The notes below the pieces were generated by a model that did no database searches, was not told where the DNA came from, and saw nothing but the letters and a program-made list of their open reading frames with translations. Shown here piece by piece: positions 15,890 through 26,400 of a stretch of DNA of 44,238 bases. The position numbers were made by a program, and so were the translations under genes. The DNA is from Flavobacteriaceae bacterium (GTDB lineage: Bacteria > Bacteroidota > Bacteroidia > Flavobacteriales > Flavobacteriaceae): positions 1 through 44,238 of the forward strand of contig JANQKN010000183.1 in assembly GCA_028281065.1 (NCBI GenBank), written 5' to 3'. Every line of letters starts with the position of its first letter. The first letter of the stretch is position 1.

Positions 15890-18800
15890 TTAGTTATCGT
15901 TAGTCTGAGCTTCTACACGCCCTGGCTTTATACCGGGTCCTAGAACAGGTGTAGTATTTACCGATGGAGCGGGTACAAAGGATTTAGCTTCCTCGGATAT
16001 TTTATCCAAAGTTGCCTTGTCTCCCTTTAAAAGGGCTCCGTTGGAAGAAGTAACAGTAAAACCATTATTCAATCTAGAACTTTTTAAACCATCAAACTCC
16101 CAGGTACCATCCTTATTAACTGGCTGTTTCACCGTTTTTCCACCGTAGGTAAGTGTTACATGTTCGGCATATCTACCATCTGGATTTACAGTAGCGATCC
16201 CACTTATAGAGGTTTTACGCCCCGTATCTTCCACGGAACTCACATAAAGCTCATCTGCACTGCCATCCCTTACCTGTACAAGCCCCCAAATTCCGCCTTG
16301 GAAACTTAGGTTTACCATACTACCGTAGAGATAATCTCCTACGATACCACCTTTACCTCCGGCACTTTCAATTAATAGATCGAAACTGTTTAAGGGTCCA
16401 ACCTGATCCCTAAACCCAAACCATTGGGATTTGGAATTATGCCCCAACTTGGTCGAATTATGTGTGTAAGGCTCTTCTTGCCAAACGTGTCCGTGCAAAT
16501 TGAAGGTTTCGGAATTTCCAATACCTCCTGGGTGTACCAATCGAACGCGCATGGGATCACCCGCCCTAACTGTAAAGAGTGGTGTTTCTGGCGGAATACC
16601 ATCGTTGATGCTGTCGGTAGTAATACCCGCGATGTCATATAAATTGAAATCGGTTGTCAACGTAGGCAAACGATTGGCCAAAGGTTCCGATTTGTAATTT
16701 ACTGCATACGATATTTGGGAAAATTGTTGGTTGTTATACGAATAGGTAGTATCTGAAGCCACAACCAAGTTATCCTGTACCTGATACACCAATTCTTGAA
16801 ATAGGAAGTTGCCTTTGGAATCGTATACTTTAGCGGAATGCGTGGAGTTTTCATCTTGTACCCAAGAAGATCCTTCAGGCTCAATAATTAGAGCCCCGAA
16901 AAGTCCTTTTACGTATTGTTCCATAGGGTCGGGAGCAGATAGCACTACAGAACCGTATTCTACGGGAACAGGAACATTATTTTCCCACTTACCGGCATAC
17001 CATTCATAGGTTCTACTACTTCCAATGGGAACTGTTTGAACAGCGTTATTTCCAACATTGGCCCCGTCGTTTTGGCTTACATCATAAGACAACAATTCGG
17101 TATGCAACGCTACATCGGAAGAAGCATATAAATTAACCGATTCCCCTCCATTTCCATTATTGCTTTTGTAATTATAGGTTCCTTGCGAACTTAAGGGACC
17201 TGTAACAAATCCAGGGGTTATTTGGTTGCTTAGATTTACAACCACACACTCCCCAGCACTGGCACGTAACAACAGCGGTTCTTGCTTCCAAGTCCCGTTT
17301 TTGAAATCGTTCAACTGGTCGGACTCTATAAATACAAGCGCATCGAATTCTACATTTCCAAATCGCTTGTTGTAATAAAGCGCCCCTGTGGTTCCAGGAT
17401 TATTGGAATCGAACTGATCGATGGATATTGCTGTGACGTCGTAGGTTCGCTTCTGCGCATTTTCTGGACACCCACAATTTTTTTCAGGAGCCCCACCCCC
17501 AGTACTTGAAATATCGTTGTTGGGTAGTGGAACCAAGTTGGATTGGGCATCGCTATAGGTACGCATAAGCCCCCATAACCCTGCAGTTCTTCCTAAAACA
17601 TCCGAACTGGCCTGATACAGATAGTCTGTAGTGTTGGCATTGGTTGTTGGGAACTTAAAGTTCATTTCAAAGTGTTCGGAAAGTCCCATATTTTGGGTAG
17701 AGCGAAGCCCTGATTCTTTATTGGAAGGTTCGAAGAACCAACGAACACCGTGTACATTGAAAAAGTGCGAAGTAACATGCGCCCCTACCAAGGTCCGGAT
17801 CTGGATACTATCATTTTCATACGCCCTAAACAGTGGCGTGTATGGATCCCCAGGTCCCATGTCGGGCCCTAAGGGATTCACAGGGAATTTAAAATCGTTG
17901 GAGGAAGAAATATTTCCACCAGGCGTAGGCTGGCTATTCCAAGTAGGATCCGGTCGATTGGTCATGGATTGCCATGCATACGCCAAATTTCCACCAACAC
18001 TGTTTGGATCCTGATTTCCTGCTGCATCTACCACCCGCAATGGAATGGGCTCATTTCTATAGTTCATGGAATAGGTTCCACGACCCCCAAAGGAAACCAA
18101 CTCGGGATAGGTAAAGTTGGAAAGGGCGTTATTTGGATCCATCCAACCCGTGTAATTGTCTACGGCCTCAAGGAAAGCATCTTTTGCCGCTCCTGAATAA
18201 TCTTCTGGGAATTCAGGATAAGGATCCAATGTCCCTATACTTTCGGGCAAATAGGCCTGTTGGGTATCTTGGAATTCCAACATGAATTCGCGATAGCTGC
18301 TTTTTTCGTTTTTGGTAACTATATTGGCTTGCCAACCTGTGGGTCCACCATCACTTACTGTCATGGTTTGACCGTTTACCGTAACAGGTCGGGTCACTCC
18401 ATTGGTTGCAGAACTTAACTGAACCCCAGTAGTGGGATCGTACCAGGTAGACTCTGCAGGCTCAACCAATAAACCAGCATAGAGCCCTATTTGTTGATGG
18501 GTGGATGGACTAAAGTGATCGTGGGTAAACACGGTTCGTAATGTACGGTCTTTCCCTCTGTTGTTAAGTAATGAGTCCGCATACCATCTTTGAATGGTGG
18601 TTTGCGCCCCGCTCCAGTCCTGTCCGGCAGGTGCATTCCCCCAAATAGGGTTGGGTCCGTGTGGAACCAATAAGGTATCGTTAACGGCATATCCATCGAT
18701 AGCTGTGATGGGTTTCCCCGGTTGGTATTCATAGGTATAGCGAACACCGCCCTCATTAATACCGTCGATTCGTTCCCGCACCAAGTCGGGGGCATAGGTT

Positions 18801-21493
18801 CCATCTTCATAGTTGAAACCATTTGCGGCACCATCGGATGAGGTTACGTCGAACTTCACCAAGTGAATATGTTGGCCAATAATGTCTGTGGGCGTTCGTA
18901 CCTGAAAATCGTCCAATTCGTAATATTCGGGTACCAGATTGGTATGCCAAAACTCGACATACTCGTTGGTACTTGCCCTAAAGAAGAAAGGCTCAGGAGG
19001 ACGAATCCCCTCCATGTTGGATGCCACATCCCCCCAAAGGGATATGATGCGTTGTTGTGGATAATGCCATCCCTTTTTGTTGAGGACCACATCCAACTGA
19101 ATGTTGGCAGCTTTATACGTTCTTTTTACCCCAACAGCATTACCAGCAAGATCTACGGCTGGATCTGCATAGGGAGCTCCTGCTACAGGAGGCCTTCCAT
19201 TCAATACAAATACACCCGCATCCCCTTCGGGAGTTAAGGTAAGGTGCTCACGAATGGCGTGAGTATCCATGGCTACTTTTTCAACTGCGGTACCTTCATG
19301 AGGTAATTCTATTACTTGAATCGAATCTACAATTTTGGTCCAGTCGTAAGGGGTTTCCCTGCTGAATGGAACTTTGGCATCGTAAACCACACTTCTGGGA
19401 AGTCCTCCATCCAACGCTCCCTGTCCGGTTACGTTTCCATCTTCATCATAGATAGTTCCGTGGGCAAAATCCATAGGAGGATGCGGAGGTCTACTTCCAG
19501 CAACACCCGGAATATAAAATGGGAATCCAGGGTTTCTGGAAAGATCGTCTACGACAACTTCGCCATCTTCAATATGTACTTGGGAGGGCACAGGTGCCAT
19601 TGCCATTTTAGGGATGGGGACCAACCCCGGGATGGCAGTTCCTGCTGCTATTTCTCCATCAGGCAACGCTCTTGAACCCGCAACGGCTACTCCGTTATCG
19701 TCCAATTCCGTTCCTAATTCCAAAACGTCATGGACCCGCCAAAGACTCCACATTCCTTGAGCAAAGTGAGGATAGAAGTGACAGTGGAATATCTGGTCCC
19801 CTACCGTTTTGTTTAGGTTTCCACTTCCATTGTATACAATTTCCAAGGTATAGGAAGAACCTGGGTTAATGGCTTGACTATCCAAATAGTGACCTTCATC
19901 GCTATTGGGAGAGTGCAACCATTGGTGGGCATGCTGGTGATGTACGTGTGTAATCCCAGCACCCGCATGGGTAATTCGGAATTTTACATGATCGTTCATG
20001 TAACTGTGGTATACATTGGAAGGATCGTCTGGGTAGAGTACTTTAGTTGCCTTCGGTGCTTTCTCAGGAGTTAATGAACTATCTACACCCGAAGGATTGG
20101 ATAGGTATAAAAATTGATTTTGTTGTGTTTCGTTGGCTTCCTGTACGGAGGCAGAATTGGCTGGGACGTCAACAACAGTAGCTGGATCCCCAACGGCCCA
20201 GGAGCTTAAAAAGAACTCTTCGTAAGCACAATCGTCGCAGTCGGCCATGGGTCCAACACCAATTCGGTTGGCATAGATTTCGGCACCAATACCGCCTGAT
20301 CCGTAGTTAATGGAAAAATTGTCCAATCCCGTTTTCAAGACATCGTTCATACTCGAAACCACATCTACACCACGTACATTTATGGTGTCGCTAGTAGTAT
20401 CGAAAAATACGGGGAATGCCTGTACGGTCCATGGCGATTCATGGTAGTGAATTCCAAATTCGCGGTATGGATTTCTTCTGTTGGGAGAAGCCGGCACGGG
20501 ATCAAAGGAGGGGCTATCACTGGTAAAATTCCCTCTGTTGGGTCCTGTAATGATAGCAGTTAGGTCTGTATAGATTAGTCGTCGTTCGGTAGGACTTATT
20601 TGGTCATACATTCGTATGATGGGTTTTCCATCGGAGAATGTAGCGTCGTAGTCTATAATTGGATAGACATTTTCGGCTTCATATATATTGGGCATATCTC
20701 CCTTTTCAATCCGGGTAATGGCATCACCTGAATTTATGTCCATTTGCTCATAATATTGAATGGCTTGATCCAATTCGTCTTCAGTTACCTGACTTCGGTA
20801 CCATTCGGCTCCTTGGGGCTGTACATTAAGGGTTCCAAACAATCCGTTGGTTAACTGCCCACCAGGTAATCCTTTTTGAGCAACGGTTGCTCCTGTGCTG
20901 TAGAGCATAAATACCCCTTCTTCGGGTACGCGTAAGGTATAGGTAATGGTTCCTCCTGGATTCACCAAACTGGAAGGGTTGGTGCCAGAATAACTACCGT
21001 CATCCATAATGCTGTTTACCATTTCGGTACCCAGGATGTGTACTCCTGCAGCACGCGTATTGGGATAGATGGAATTGGCCTGTTGTTGCGTTACCGTAGC
21101 TGGTTCGTTGGTATTATAGGCATCTACTATGGCCGTATCGTCTGGAGGTGCCAGAAGATTGGTAAAAGTAATCTTCAGGATATTACCTTTATTGGCCCTG
21201 AGGACAATAGGTCTGGGACGTTTTCCATCCCGTAAACGGACATTCCCCAACAAATTATCAGGAATTGGCTGGGTATTATCGATAGCAGTGTCCAAATCAC
21301 TTAGTAAGGCAAACACCATACCTGTGGGTTGTGCTGCTCCCAGCCTGTTATACATGAAGGGTTGATCGATCGCCGCCATCTCCACATACACTATGTCTCC
21401 GTCTTGGGCGTTAAGGGTCGTTCCTATTGCTAGTAAAAAAAAGGCAATAGATAGCTTTCTGAAAGAATTGATTAGTTTGGTCGGAACTTTCAT
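15890..21493 (-). CDS. Giant multi-cupredoxin multicopper oxidase
   Basis: This 1867-residue exported protein has a signal peptide cleaved near 'LNA-QDGD' and is far larger than laccases (about 500 residues). Copper-type motifs run along it: H349-Y-H351; a His-rich block 516-527; H570-C-H572 with H576 and M581, the best type 1/type 3 site; H875-x-H877; H991-D-H993 with H999 in 'HFSPSTHQQIGLYAGLLVEP'; H1239 and H1243; and H1667-G-H1669. The 'PSTHQQ' block and the size recall MnxG/MofA-type oxidases proposed for Mn(II) oxidation. I see no T9SS C-terminal sorting tail. This is the first gene of the long operon, transcribed from the 482-base divergent region. The substrate is unproven. Confidence 0.88.
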   Translation of the reverse strand: MKVPTKLINSFRKLSIAFFLLAIGTTLNAQDGDIVYVEMAAIDQPFMYNRLGAAQPTGMVFALLSDLDTAIDNTQPIPDNLLGNVRLRDGKRPRPIVLRANKGNILKITFTNLLAPPDDTAIVDAYNTNEPATVTQQQANSIYPNTRAAGVHILGTEMVNSIMDDGSYSGTNPSSLVNPGGTITYTLRVPEEGVFMLYSTGATVAQKGLPGGQLTNGLFGTLNVQPQGAEWYRSQVTEDELDQAIQYYEQMDINSGDAITRIEKGDMPNIYEAENVYPIIDYDATFSDGKPIIRMYDQISPTERRLIYTDLTAIITGPNRGNFTSDSPSFDPVPASPNRRNPYREFGIHYHESPWTVQAFPVFFDTTSDTINVRGVDVVSSMNDVLKTGLDNFSINYGSGGIGAEIYANRIGVGPMADCDDCAYEEFFLSSWAVGDPATVVDVPANSASVQEANETQQNQFLYLSNPSGVDSSLTPEKAPKATKVLYPDDPSNVYHSYMNDHVKFRITHAGAGITHVHHQHAHQWLHSPNSDEGHYLDSQAINPGSSYTLEIVYNGSGNLNKTVGDQIFHCHFYPHFAQGMWSLWRVHDVLELGTELDDNGVAVAGSRALPDGEIAAGTAIPGLVPIPKMAMAPVPSQVHIEDGEVVVDDLSRNPGFPFYIPGVAGSRPPHPPMDFAHGTIYDEDGNVTGQGALDGGLPRSVVYDAKVPFSRETPYDWTKIVDSIQVIELPHEGTAVEKVAMDTHAIREHLTLTPEGDAGVFVLNGRPPVAGAPYADPAVDLAGNAVGVKRTYKAANIQLDVVLNKKGWHYPQQRIISLWGDVASNMEGIRPPEPFFFRASTNEYVEFWHTNLVPEYYELDDFQVRTPTDIIGQHIHLVKFDVTSSDGAANGFNYEDGTYAPDLVRERIDGINEGGVRYTYEYQPGKPITAIDGYAVNDTLLVPHGPNPIWGNAPAGQDWSGAQTTIQRWYADSLLNNRGKDRTLRTVFTHDHFSPSTHQQIGLYAGLLVEPAESTWYDPTTGVQLSSATNGVTRPVTVNGQTMTVSDGGPTGWQANIVTKNEKSSYREFMLEFQDTQQAYLPESIGTLDPYPEFPEDYSGAAKDAFLEAVDNYTGWMDPNNALSNFTYPELVSFGGRGTYSMNYRNEPIPLRVVDAAGNQDPNSVGGNLAYAWQSMTNRPDPTWNSQPTPGGNISSSNDFKFPVNPLGPDMGPGDPYTPLFRAYENDSIQIRTLVGAHVTSHFFNVHGVRWFFEPSNKESGLRSTQNMGLSEHFEMNFKFPTTNANTTDYLYQASSDVLGRTAGLWGLMRTYSDAQSNLVPLPNNDISSTGGGAPEKNCGCPENAQKRTYDVTAISIDQFDSNNPGTTGALYYNKRFGNVEFDALVFIESDQLNDFKNGTWKQEPLLLRASAGECVVVNLSNQITPGFVTGPLSSQGTYNYKSNNGNGGESVNLYASSDVALHTELLSYDVSQNDGANVGNNAVQTVPIGSSRTYEWYAGKWENNVPVPVEYGSVVLSAPDPMEQYVKGLFGALIIEPEGSSWVQDENSTHSAKVYDSKGNFLFQELVYQVQDNLVVASDTTYSYNNQQFSQISYAVNYKSEPLANRLPTLTTDFNLYDIAGITTDSINDGIPPETPLFTVRAGDPMRVRLVHPGGIGNSETFNLHGHVWQEEPYTHNSTKLGHNSKSQWFGFRDQVGPLNSFDLLIESAGGKGGIVGDYLYGSMVNLSFQGGIWGLVQVRDGSADELYVSSVEDTGRKTSISGIATVNPDGRYAEHVTLTYGGKTVKQPVNKDGTWEFDGLKSSRLNNGFTVTSSNGALLKGDKATLDKISEEAKSFVPAPSVNTTPVLGPGIKPGRVEAQTNDN

Positions 21494-21605
21494 GGTTCAG
21501 TTATTTAAAAAAAGGTTAGCGCGCGGACACAGAATCCGTACTAGGGGAAATGTTAATAATCTGCTGGGGAGCTATAAAGGTATTTTGGAGAGGGGGTAAC
21601 CTCAA

Positions 21606-21621
21606 TACGTATTAATACGTA
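21606..21621. promoter_or_regulatory. Perfect 16-bp palindrome upstream of the oxidase operon (candidate operator)
   Basis: TACGTATTAATACGTA reads identically on both strands. It can also be read as a direct repeat of AATACGTA, from 21604 and from 21614, spaced 10 bases apart. It lies about 112 bases upstream of the multicopper oxidase ATG. Symmetry, length and position fit a dimeric regulator site, but no regulator gene is adjacent. Confidence 0.5.
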
Positions 21622-21941
21622 ATCTAAGTTACTGCTTTTAACGAAAAAATAAAACCTAACAAGGTAAATTTGAGTTAGTTATGAGCTTTTTTGATGGGCT
21701 AAATACTACAAAAAAGCACGTTAGCCAGCTAAAGTAAAGGGGGGAGCAAAAATTCTGTTTGTAAAATTGACAGATTAAAAAACACCGAAAATTTTTTCAG
21801 GGTTTTTCAGAATTATATTTATCCCTTATTCGGATTGTGGTAAAAGCGTAAAAAACAAACCGTTTAGAAAGCAAAAAGAGTTAAAACACACTCAGAAAGA
21901 TCCATCTGTCGCAAAAAAGCAAAACGGTTTTCCCTTCACCA

Positions 21942-21949
21942 TACTTTTG
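21942..21949 (+). promoter_or_regulatory. Candidate -7 box, flavobacterial type
   Basis: TACTTTTG matches the Bacteroidota -7 consensus TAnnTTTG exactly. It lies 26 bases before the ATG of the small membrane protein at 21976. No clear TTG -33 element is seen at the usual distance, so confidence is moderate. Confidence 0.4.
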
Positions 21950-21975
21950 AGGCATCAATTTAAAACTAAACGATT

Positions 21976-22362
21976 ATGAGAATGCCTTTTACAGAATTTA
22001 TACTAAGCGGAGATGTAAAGTTTATCGTTACCTACGTCATTTTTAGTGCGGTAGCCTTTTACCACTTTTTCAAAAAAGTACAAGCCAGAAAGAATAGTGA
22101 AAGCTTGGATGCAGTTCAGAAGCACAACAAAAAAATAACCGTGGCAGGGGGATGGATACTTACGCTAAGTGGATTCTCCTTGCTCTTGGGACTCATGCAT
22201 AGTTTCTACTTTATTGGTAAAGCAGGAGGAGTTGCTCCACATCTTATTTTTCAAGGGGTATCCAATGCTTTGATCACCCTGGTTTTTGGTATGGTCCTTT
22301 TTATGGTTTCCAGATTACTTAAAGGTGTCTATAATGTGCAACCCCAAAAAACTGTAGCCTAA
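21976..22362 (+). CDS. Small MotA/TolQ/ExbB-like membrane protein
   Basis: This 128-residue inner-membrane protein has three predicted helices at about residues 14-32, 55-78 and 88-112, with a basic loop (KKVQARKNSES) between the first and second. The segment 'LSGFSLLLGLMHSFYFIGKAGG...QGVSNALITLVFGMVLFMV' resembles the two core helices of MotA/TolQ/ExbB proton-channel subunits, but the protein is shorter than those (about 200-240 residues). No ExbD/TolR/MotB partner is in the window. Its stop overlaps the ATG of the next gene (TAATG), so the two are translationally coupled. It is either a reduced channel subunit or an unrelated small membrane protein. Confidence 0.6.
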   Translation: MRMPFTEFILSGDVKFIVTYVIFSAVAFYHFFKKVQARKNSESLDAVQKHNKKITVAGGWILTLSGFSLLLGLMHSFYFIGKAGGVAPHLIFQGVSNALITLVFGMVLFMVSRLLKGVYNVQPQKTVA

Positions 22363-23279
22363 TGACATCCCTATTAAAAATAGTCCTAGCGATTTTTATA
22401 AGCAATACATGTTTTTCCCAATCTCCCCAGAATGGGGATCAATTGCGGCAAGATGGAAAACTAATGGCTGCTATCGAAGCATATAAAGAGGTTTATAAAG
22501 CAACCCCAAAGAAGTATAAGAACACCTATAACTTGGCATGTGCGTATGCACTAACAGGACAAAAGGACAGTGCCTATTATTATTTGGAGATCGCATTAAA
22601 GGATGATACTTCTTTATGGGCATTGGCCGATCCCGATTTGTATGCCCTAAGGCAGGATCCTCGCTGGCCCCAATTGGAAAATGGGCAGATGGAGCGATTT
22701 GAAGAAGACCACGGAAAAATCGAACAGAAAGCCTATGCTAAGGAATTGTTGGGTTTAATTGCAAGGGATCAAGCCTTGGATTATTATATAGACCAAGCAA
22801 AAGCTCATTATATGAAGGAAGGGGAAATTCCACAATGGTATTACCCTATTCAGCAATACAAAGAGCAAATAAACGAAGGTAAATACGATCGTATGGAACA
22901 ACTCTTAAAAACCCATGGGTGGCCCAAATACTCCGAAGTAGGTAAATTAGCTGCTGATGCTCCTTTGTTGATTATTAATCACCATGAGGATGACTCTGTA
23001 AGGAAAAAATACCTGAAACAAATAAAACAGTCTTGCTTGGATGGGGAAGGAAGTTGTATGGAGTATGCCAAAATACAAGATCGGGTTTTGGTAAATGATA
23101 ACCAACCACAAATCTATGGAATGCAATTTCGCTATAATAATGAACGCAAGCTGGAACCTTTTCCAGTAATCGATCCTGAATATGTTGACAAACGCAGAAA
23201 AGAGATTGGTCTGGAACCTTTAGGGGAGTATTTAAAACGGAAAATAAATTATGAGTGGATAGTAACACAGAAAGAATAA
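22362..23279 (+). CDS. Exported DUF6624-type protein with TPR-like N-terminus
   Basis: This 305-residue protein has a signal peptide ending near 'TCFSQ'. Residues of about 27-95 form TPR-like helices ('LRQDGKLMAAIEAYKEVYKATPKKYKNTYNLACAYALTG', cut here for length). The C-terminal 180 residues match the pattern of DUF6624: 'GWPKYSEVGKLAADAPLLIINHH', then 'YAKIQDRVLVNDNQPQIYG' and 'IDPEYVDKRRKEIGLEPL'. The domain has no established function that I know of. It is secreted or periplasmic. The ATG overlaps the preceding TAA, forming a two-gene unit that ends at a strong terminator right after the stop. Confidence 0.72.
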   Translation: MTSLLKIVLAIFISNTCFSQSPQNGDQLRQDGKLMAAIEAYKEVYKATPKKYKNTYNLACAYALTGQKDSAYYYLEIALKDDTSLWALADPDLYALRQDPRWPQLENGQMERFEEDHGKIEQKAYAKELLGLIARDQALDYYIDQAKAHYMKEGEIPQWYYPIQQYKEQINEGKYDRMEQLLKTHGWPKYSEVGKLAADAPLLIINHHEDDSVRKKYLKQIKQSCLDGEGSCMEYAKIQDRVLVNDNQPQIYGMQFRYNNERKLEPFPVIDPEYVDKRRKEIGLEPLGEYLKRKINYEWIVTQKE

Positions 23280-23284
23280 ACAGT

Positions 23285-23311
23285 AGCCTCTTCATTGAGG
23301 CTTTTTTTTTA
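23285..23311 (+). terminator. Rho-independent terminator
   Basis: Stem AGCCTC (23285-23290) pairs with GAGGCT (23297-23302) across a 6-base loop and runs into a tract of T residues. It lies 5 bases after the stop of the DUF6624 gene and closes that transcript. Confidence 0.85.
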
Positions 23312-23431
23312 ATACACATTTTTTAGGGGGTAACAAAAATTACAAAGGGACTCTTTAGGGTAGAATCGATTCATTATAGGCGGAATCCGAAAAGCCTGAA
23401 AAGAGTAAGAACCTAATTTAAACAGTGTATT

Positions 23432-26400
23432 ATGAAAAAAATTCACATACTGTATTTATTCCTATTCATAGGGGTTTATACCATGAATGCCCAAGCACTT
23501 AAGCCTATAGCCCGTATGGTGGAAAACGCCAAAACACTTCAGGCGGATTTTAAGGATGTTCAAGGGATCATACAAGCAACAAACAGCAGAAGCTTGTCTG
23601 AAATTAGGGATGTATCCAAGGTTACTTTTTTTGATTATAACACCGATTATTTTCAAAGGGAGTTTGCCCAAGATGCTTCCCAGTCCATTTCTTTAAACCT
23701 TCCCATGGGAACTACAACCTATCGTTTGGATTTGGTGGAAGCCCCAGCTACATTTTACGATTATGTAGTTAGTACCAGTTCGGGAACCACAAGGGCTTCG
23801 AATACGACGGCCAAACACTATCGGGGAGTTGTAAGGGGATTGGAAAACGAAAGTTTGGTATCCCTTAGCTTTTTTGACAACCAGCTAATGGGAGTGGTCT
23901 CTATTAATGGGGTTGGAAACATAACCATAGGGAAACTCAAGAATAGCAATGTACATATCGTTTACGCAGATGACAATGTAAATAGCCTACCCGAATATGA
24001 ATGTGATACCCCGGATGATGGGGAAGGGTTACCCTATAAGGCCGAAGATCTGTTTCAATCCAATGCCAACCGATCGGTTGTAAAATGTGTAAAACTGTAT
24101 TTTGAGACGGAAGTCGATATGTTTACCCAATTAGGGAGTGTAGCCAATGTAGAGAACTATGTAATAGGGGTTTTTAACAACGTGGCTACTTTATACCAAA
24201 ACGATGGGGTGACGACGGAGATTTCTGAAATAAATATTTGGGATACCACAGATCCGTATACCGCTACAGGGACAGCAGCATTATTAGCTCAATTTCAAGC
24301 CAATACAGGCGCCTTTAACGGAGACTTAGGGCAACTGCTTACTTTCCGTAATGTAGGTGGCGGAAGAGCTGCTGGGTTTGCAGGTCTTTGTAACCCAAAT
24401 ACCGATTTAAGTTTATCTGTTTCAGGAAATATGTCGGCCACCTACCCAGACGTACCTGCTTATAGCTTTACCGTACATGTAGTAGCTCATGAGTTTGGAC
24501 ACCTTTTTGGTTCCCGTCATACCCATGCTTGTGTATGGAATGGGGACAATACAGCCATCGATGGTTGTGCGGGAGGAACAGAGGGAACTTGCCCCGTTCC
24601 GCCAATTCCCCCAGGAGGAGGAACCATTATGAGTTACTGCCACATTCAAAGTGTTGGGGTTAATTTTAATTTAGGATTTGGCCCTCAGCCAGGAAACCTT
24701 ATTAGAAACAATGTAGAGAATGCTGCATGCCTGGATGCTTGTTGTCCCTTTATTGAAATGGTACGCCTTTGGGATGATTCCTACCAAAATCCATCAGGAC
24801 CTAGCGATGATAATTATACCGACTACACACAGGAAGACTGTATCCCTATTTTTGAAACCGAGTTTCAGCAGATCAATATCGAATCTTCCGAAGAAAATGT
24901 ATACCTAGCGCTTTTCGTAGACTTAAATGGAGATGGCGATTTTTGCGATGACGATGAAGAACGTTACAATGCCTTCGATGCCAGTGGTAGTACAGGGGTA
25001 AGCTTTGTGGGACTAATTAATGATGGTACTGTAGTTGGGGGCGAAACCGTACGGGTGGTAACCAGTGACAGCCCCATTACCTGTGATGCTATCCCTGAAT
25101 GTGGAGAAGTAGAAGATTATCGACTATGCCCTCCTTGCGATGCATCTGCAGAAGGCTGTATGGACTTTAATTGTGAGCAGAACACAGATCTTATGGGAAC
25201 TCCTTGTGATGCCGTATGCCACCCTAATTTATTAGATGGTTGGGGCGGATTTAATATTGATGGAGTTGCTTATAGAAATGACGACAGTATAGACGGTCCA
25301 GACGATTATTACTTATTTATCGATGACGGACCATGTAGTAATGGAGGCTCTTTTGTGTTCAACCACGATGATTTTGCTGGCGATTGGACTGAAAGAGGAA
25401 GCTGTATCTGTTTCGATTTGAATGCATTCCATGTTGGAAGTACCATTTCAGGTTCCAGTAGTTTGAGAATTGGTAATGGAGTAGATAATTGTACTTCGAA
25501 CATTACCGCAACATTTGTGTTGGATAACCCAATAAGTGTTGCAGATGGCTGGGTAAATATTTGTGCTCCCATAGATGTTTCTGAAGGAGGAACTTTGCCA
25601 GGGAATGATGTAGGTCATTGGGAAATCAATACAGGATCTGCAGCCGATTGGGATGCCCTTATTCAAAATGTACAATCCCTCATATTTTATGTTGATGTAG
25701 ACAGCGGAAACGAACAATGGGGATTGGATAATATTTGTTTCGATGACTGTGTGGATTGTGACGAGTTCGATTCTGCCGATTTTGCAGTAACTCAAATTTG
25801 TAGTAGCGAAGGGGTTACTATTTCTGTGGATGGGTTCGAATTGTACGATGATCTAGATGCTACCCACGAATGGTATATCGTTTCCAGTCCAAATCAAGGA
25901 GCTGGACCATACACACCAGTTACCAGTACCACTACTACAGGACCTGGACCTCATGTGTTGGCAACGAACCTTCCGGACGAATTGTACTATACCGTTTTCC
26001 ATAAGGTAATTACCGAAGATTGTGGAGAAATCTGTTTCGCTATAGAAGTTTGGTGTAACAGAGGGGCAAGCAGAAACAGAGCCGCCGAAGTAGATTGTTG
26101 TCTTATCTTCGAGCACTGGCCTAATGGTCCAGGGGAGCCTGGTGAATTCACGGCAGAATTCAACCACGAAATAACTTTGGATAACATTATCAATGCTGTG
26201 CCATTAAACGATTACTCCGGTAATCCAAGTGTGGTACACGAATGGTACCTGTACTCTAGAGAAGACTTGAACTCTGGTGACTTTACGTTTATTACCATGC
26301 AAACTGGAGTGAATTTCAGCTGGGGAACTGCCCAAGAAGGAATTTACTACTTCTTACTGCATAAAGTAAAGAGCGATTGTGGCGAAGTGTGCTACATGCG

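Larger units (their letters stand above)
21494..21975. other. Divergent intergenic regulatory region
   Basis: This 482-base non-coding stretch separates the minus-strand multicopper oxidase operon from the plus-strand genes. It is AT-rich with runs of A and T. It contains a perfect 16-base palindrome (21606-21621), a TAnnTTTG box on the plus strand (21942-21949) and a 9-base inverted repeat with a 56-base spacer (21857-21865 and 21922-21930). I found no convincing small open reading frame or RNA gene in it, and no exact TAnnTTTG box facing the oxidase gene. Confidence 0.7.
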
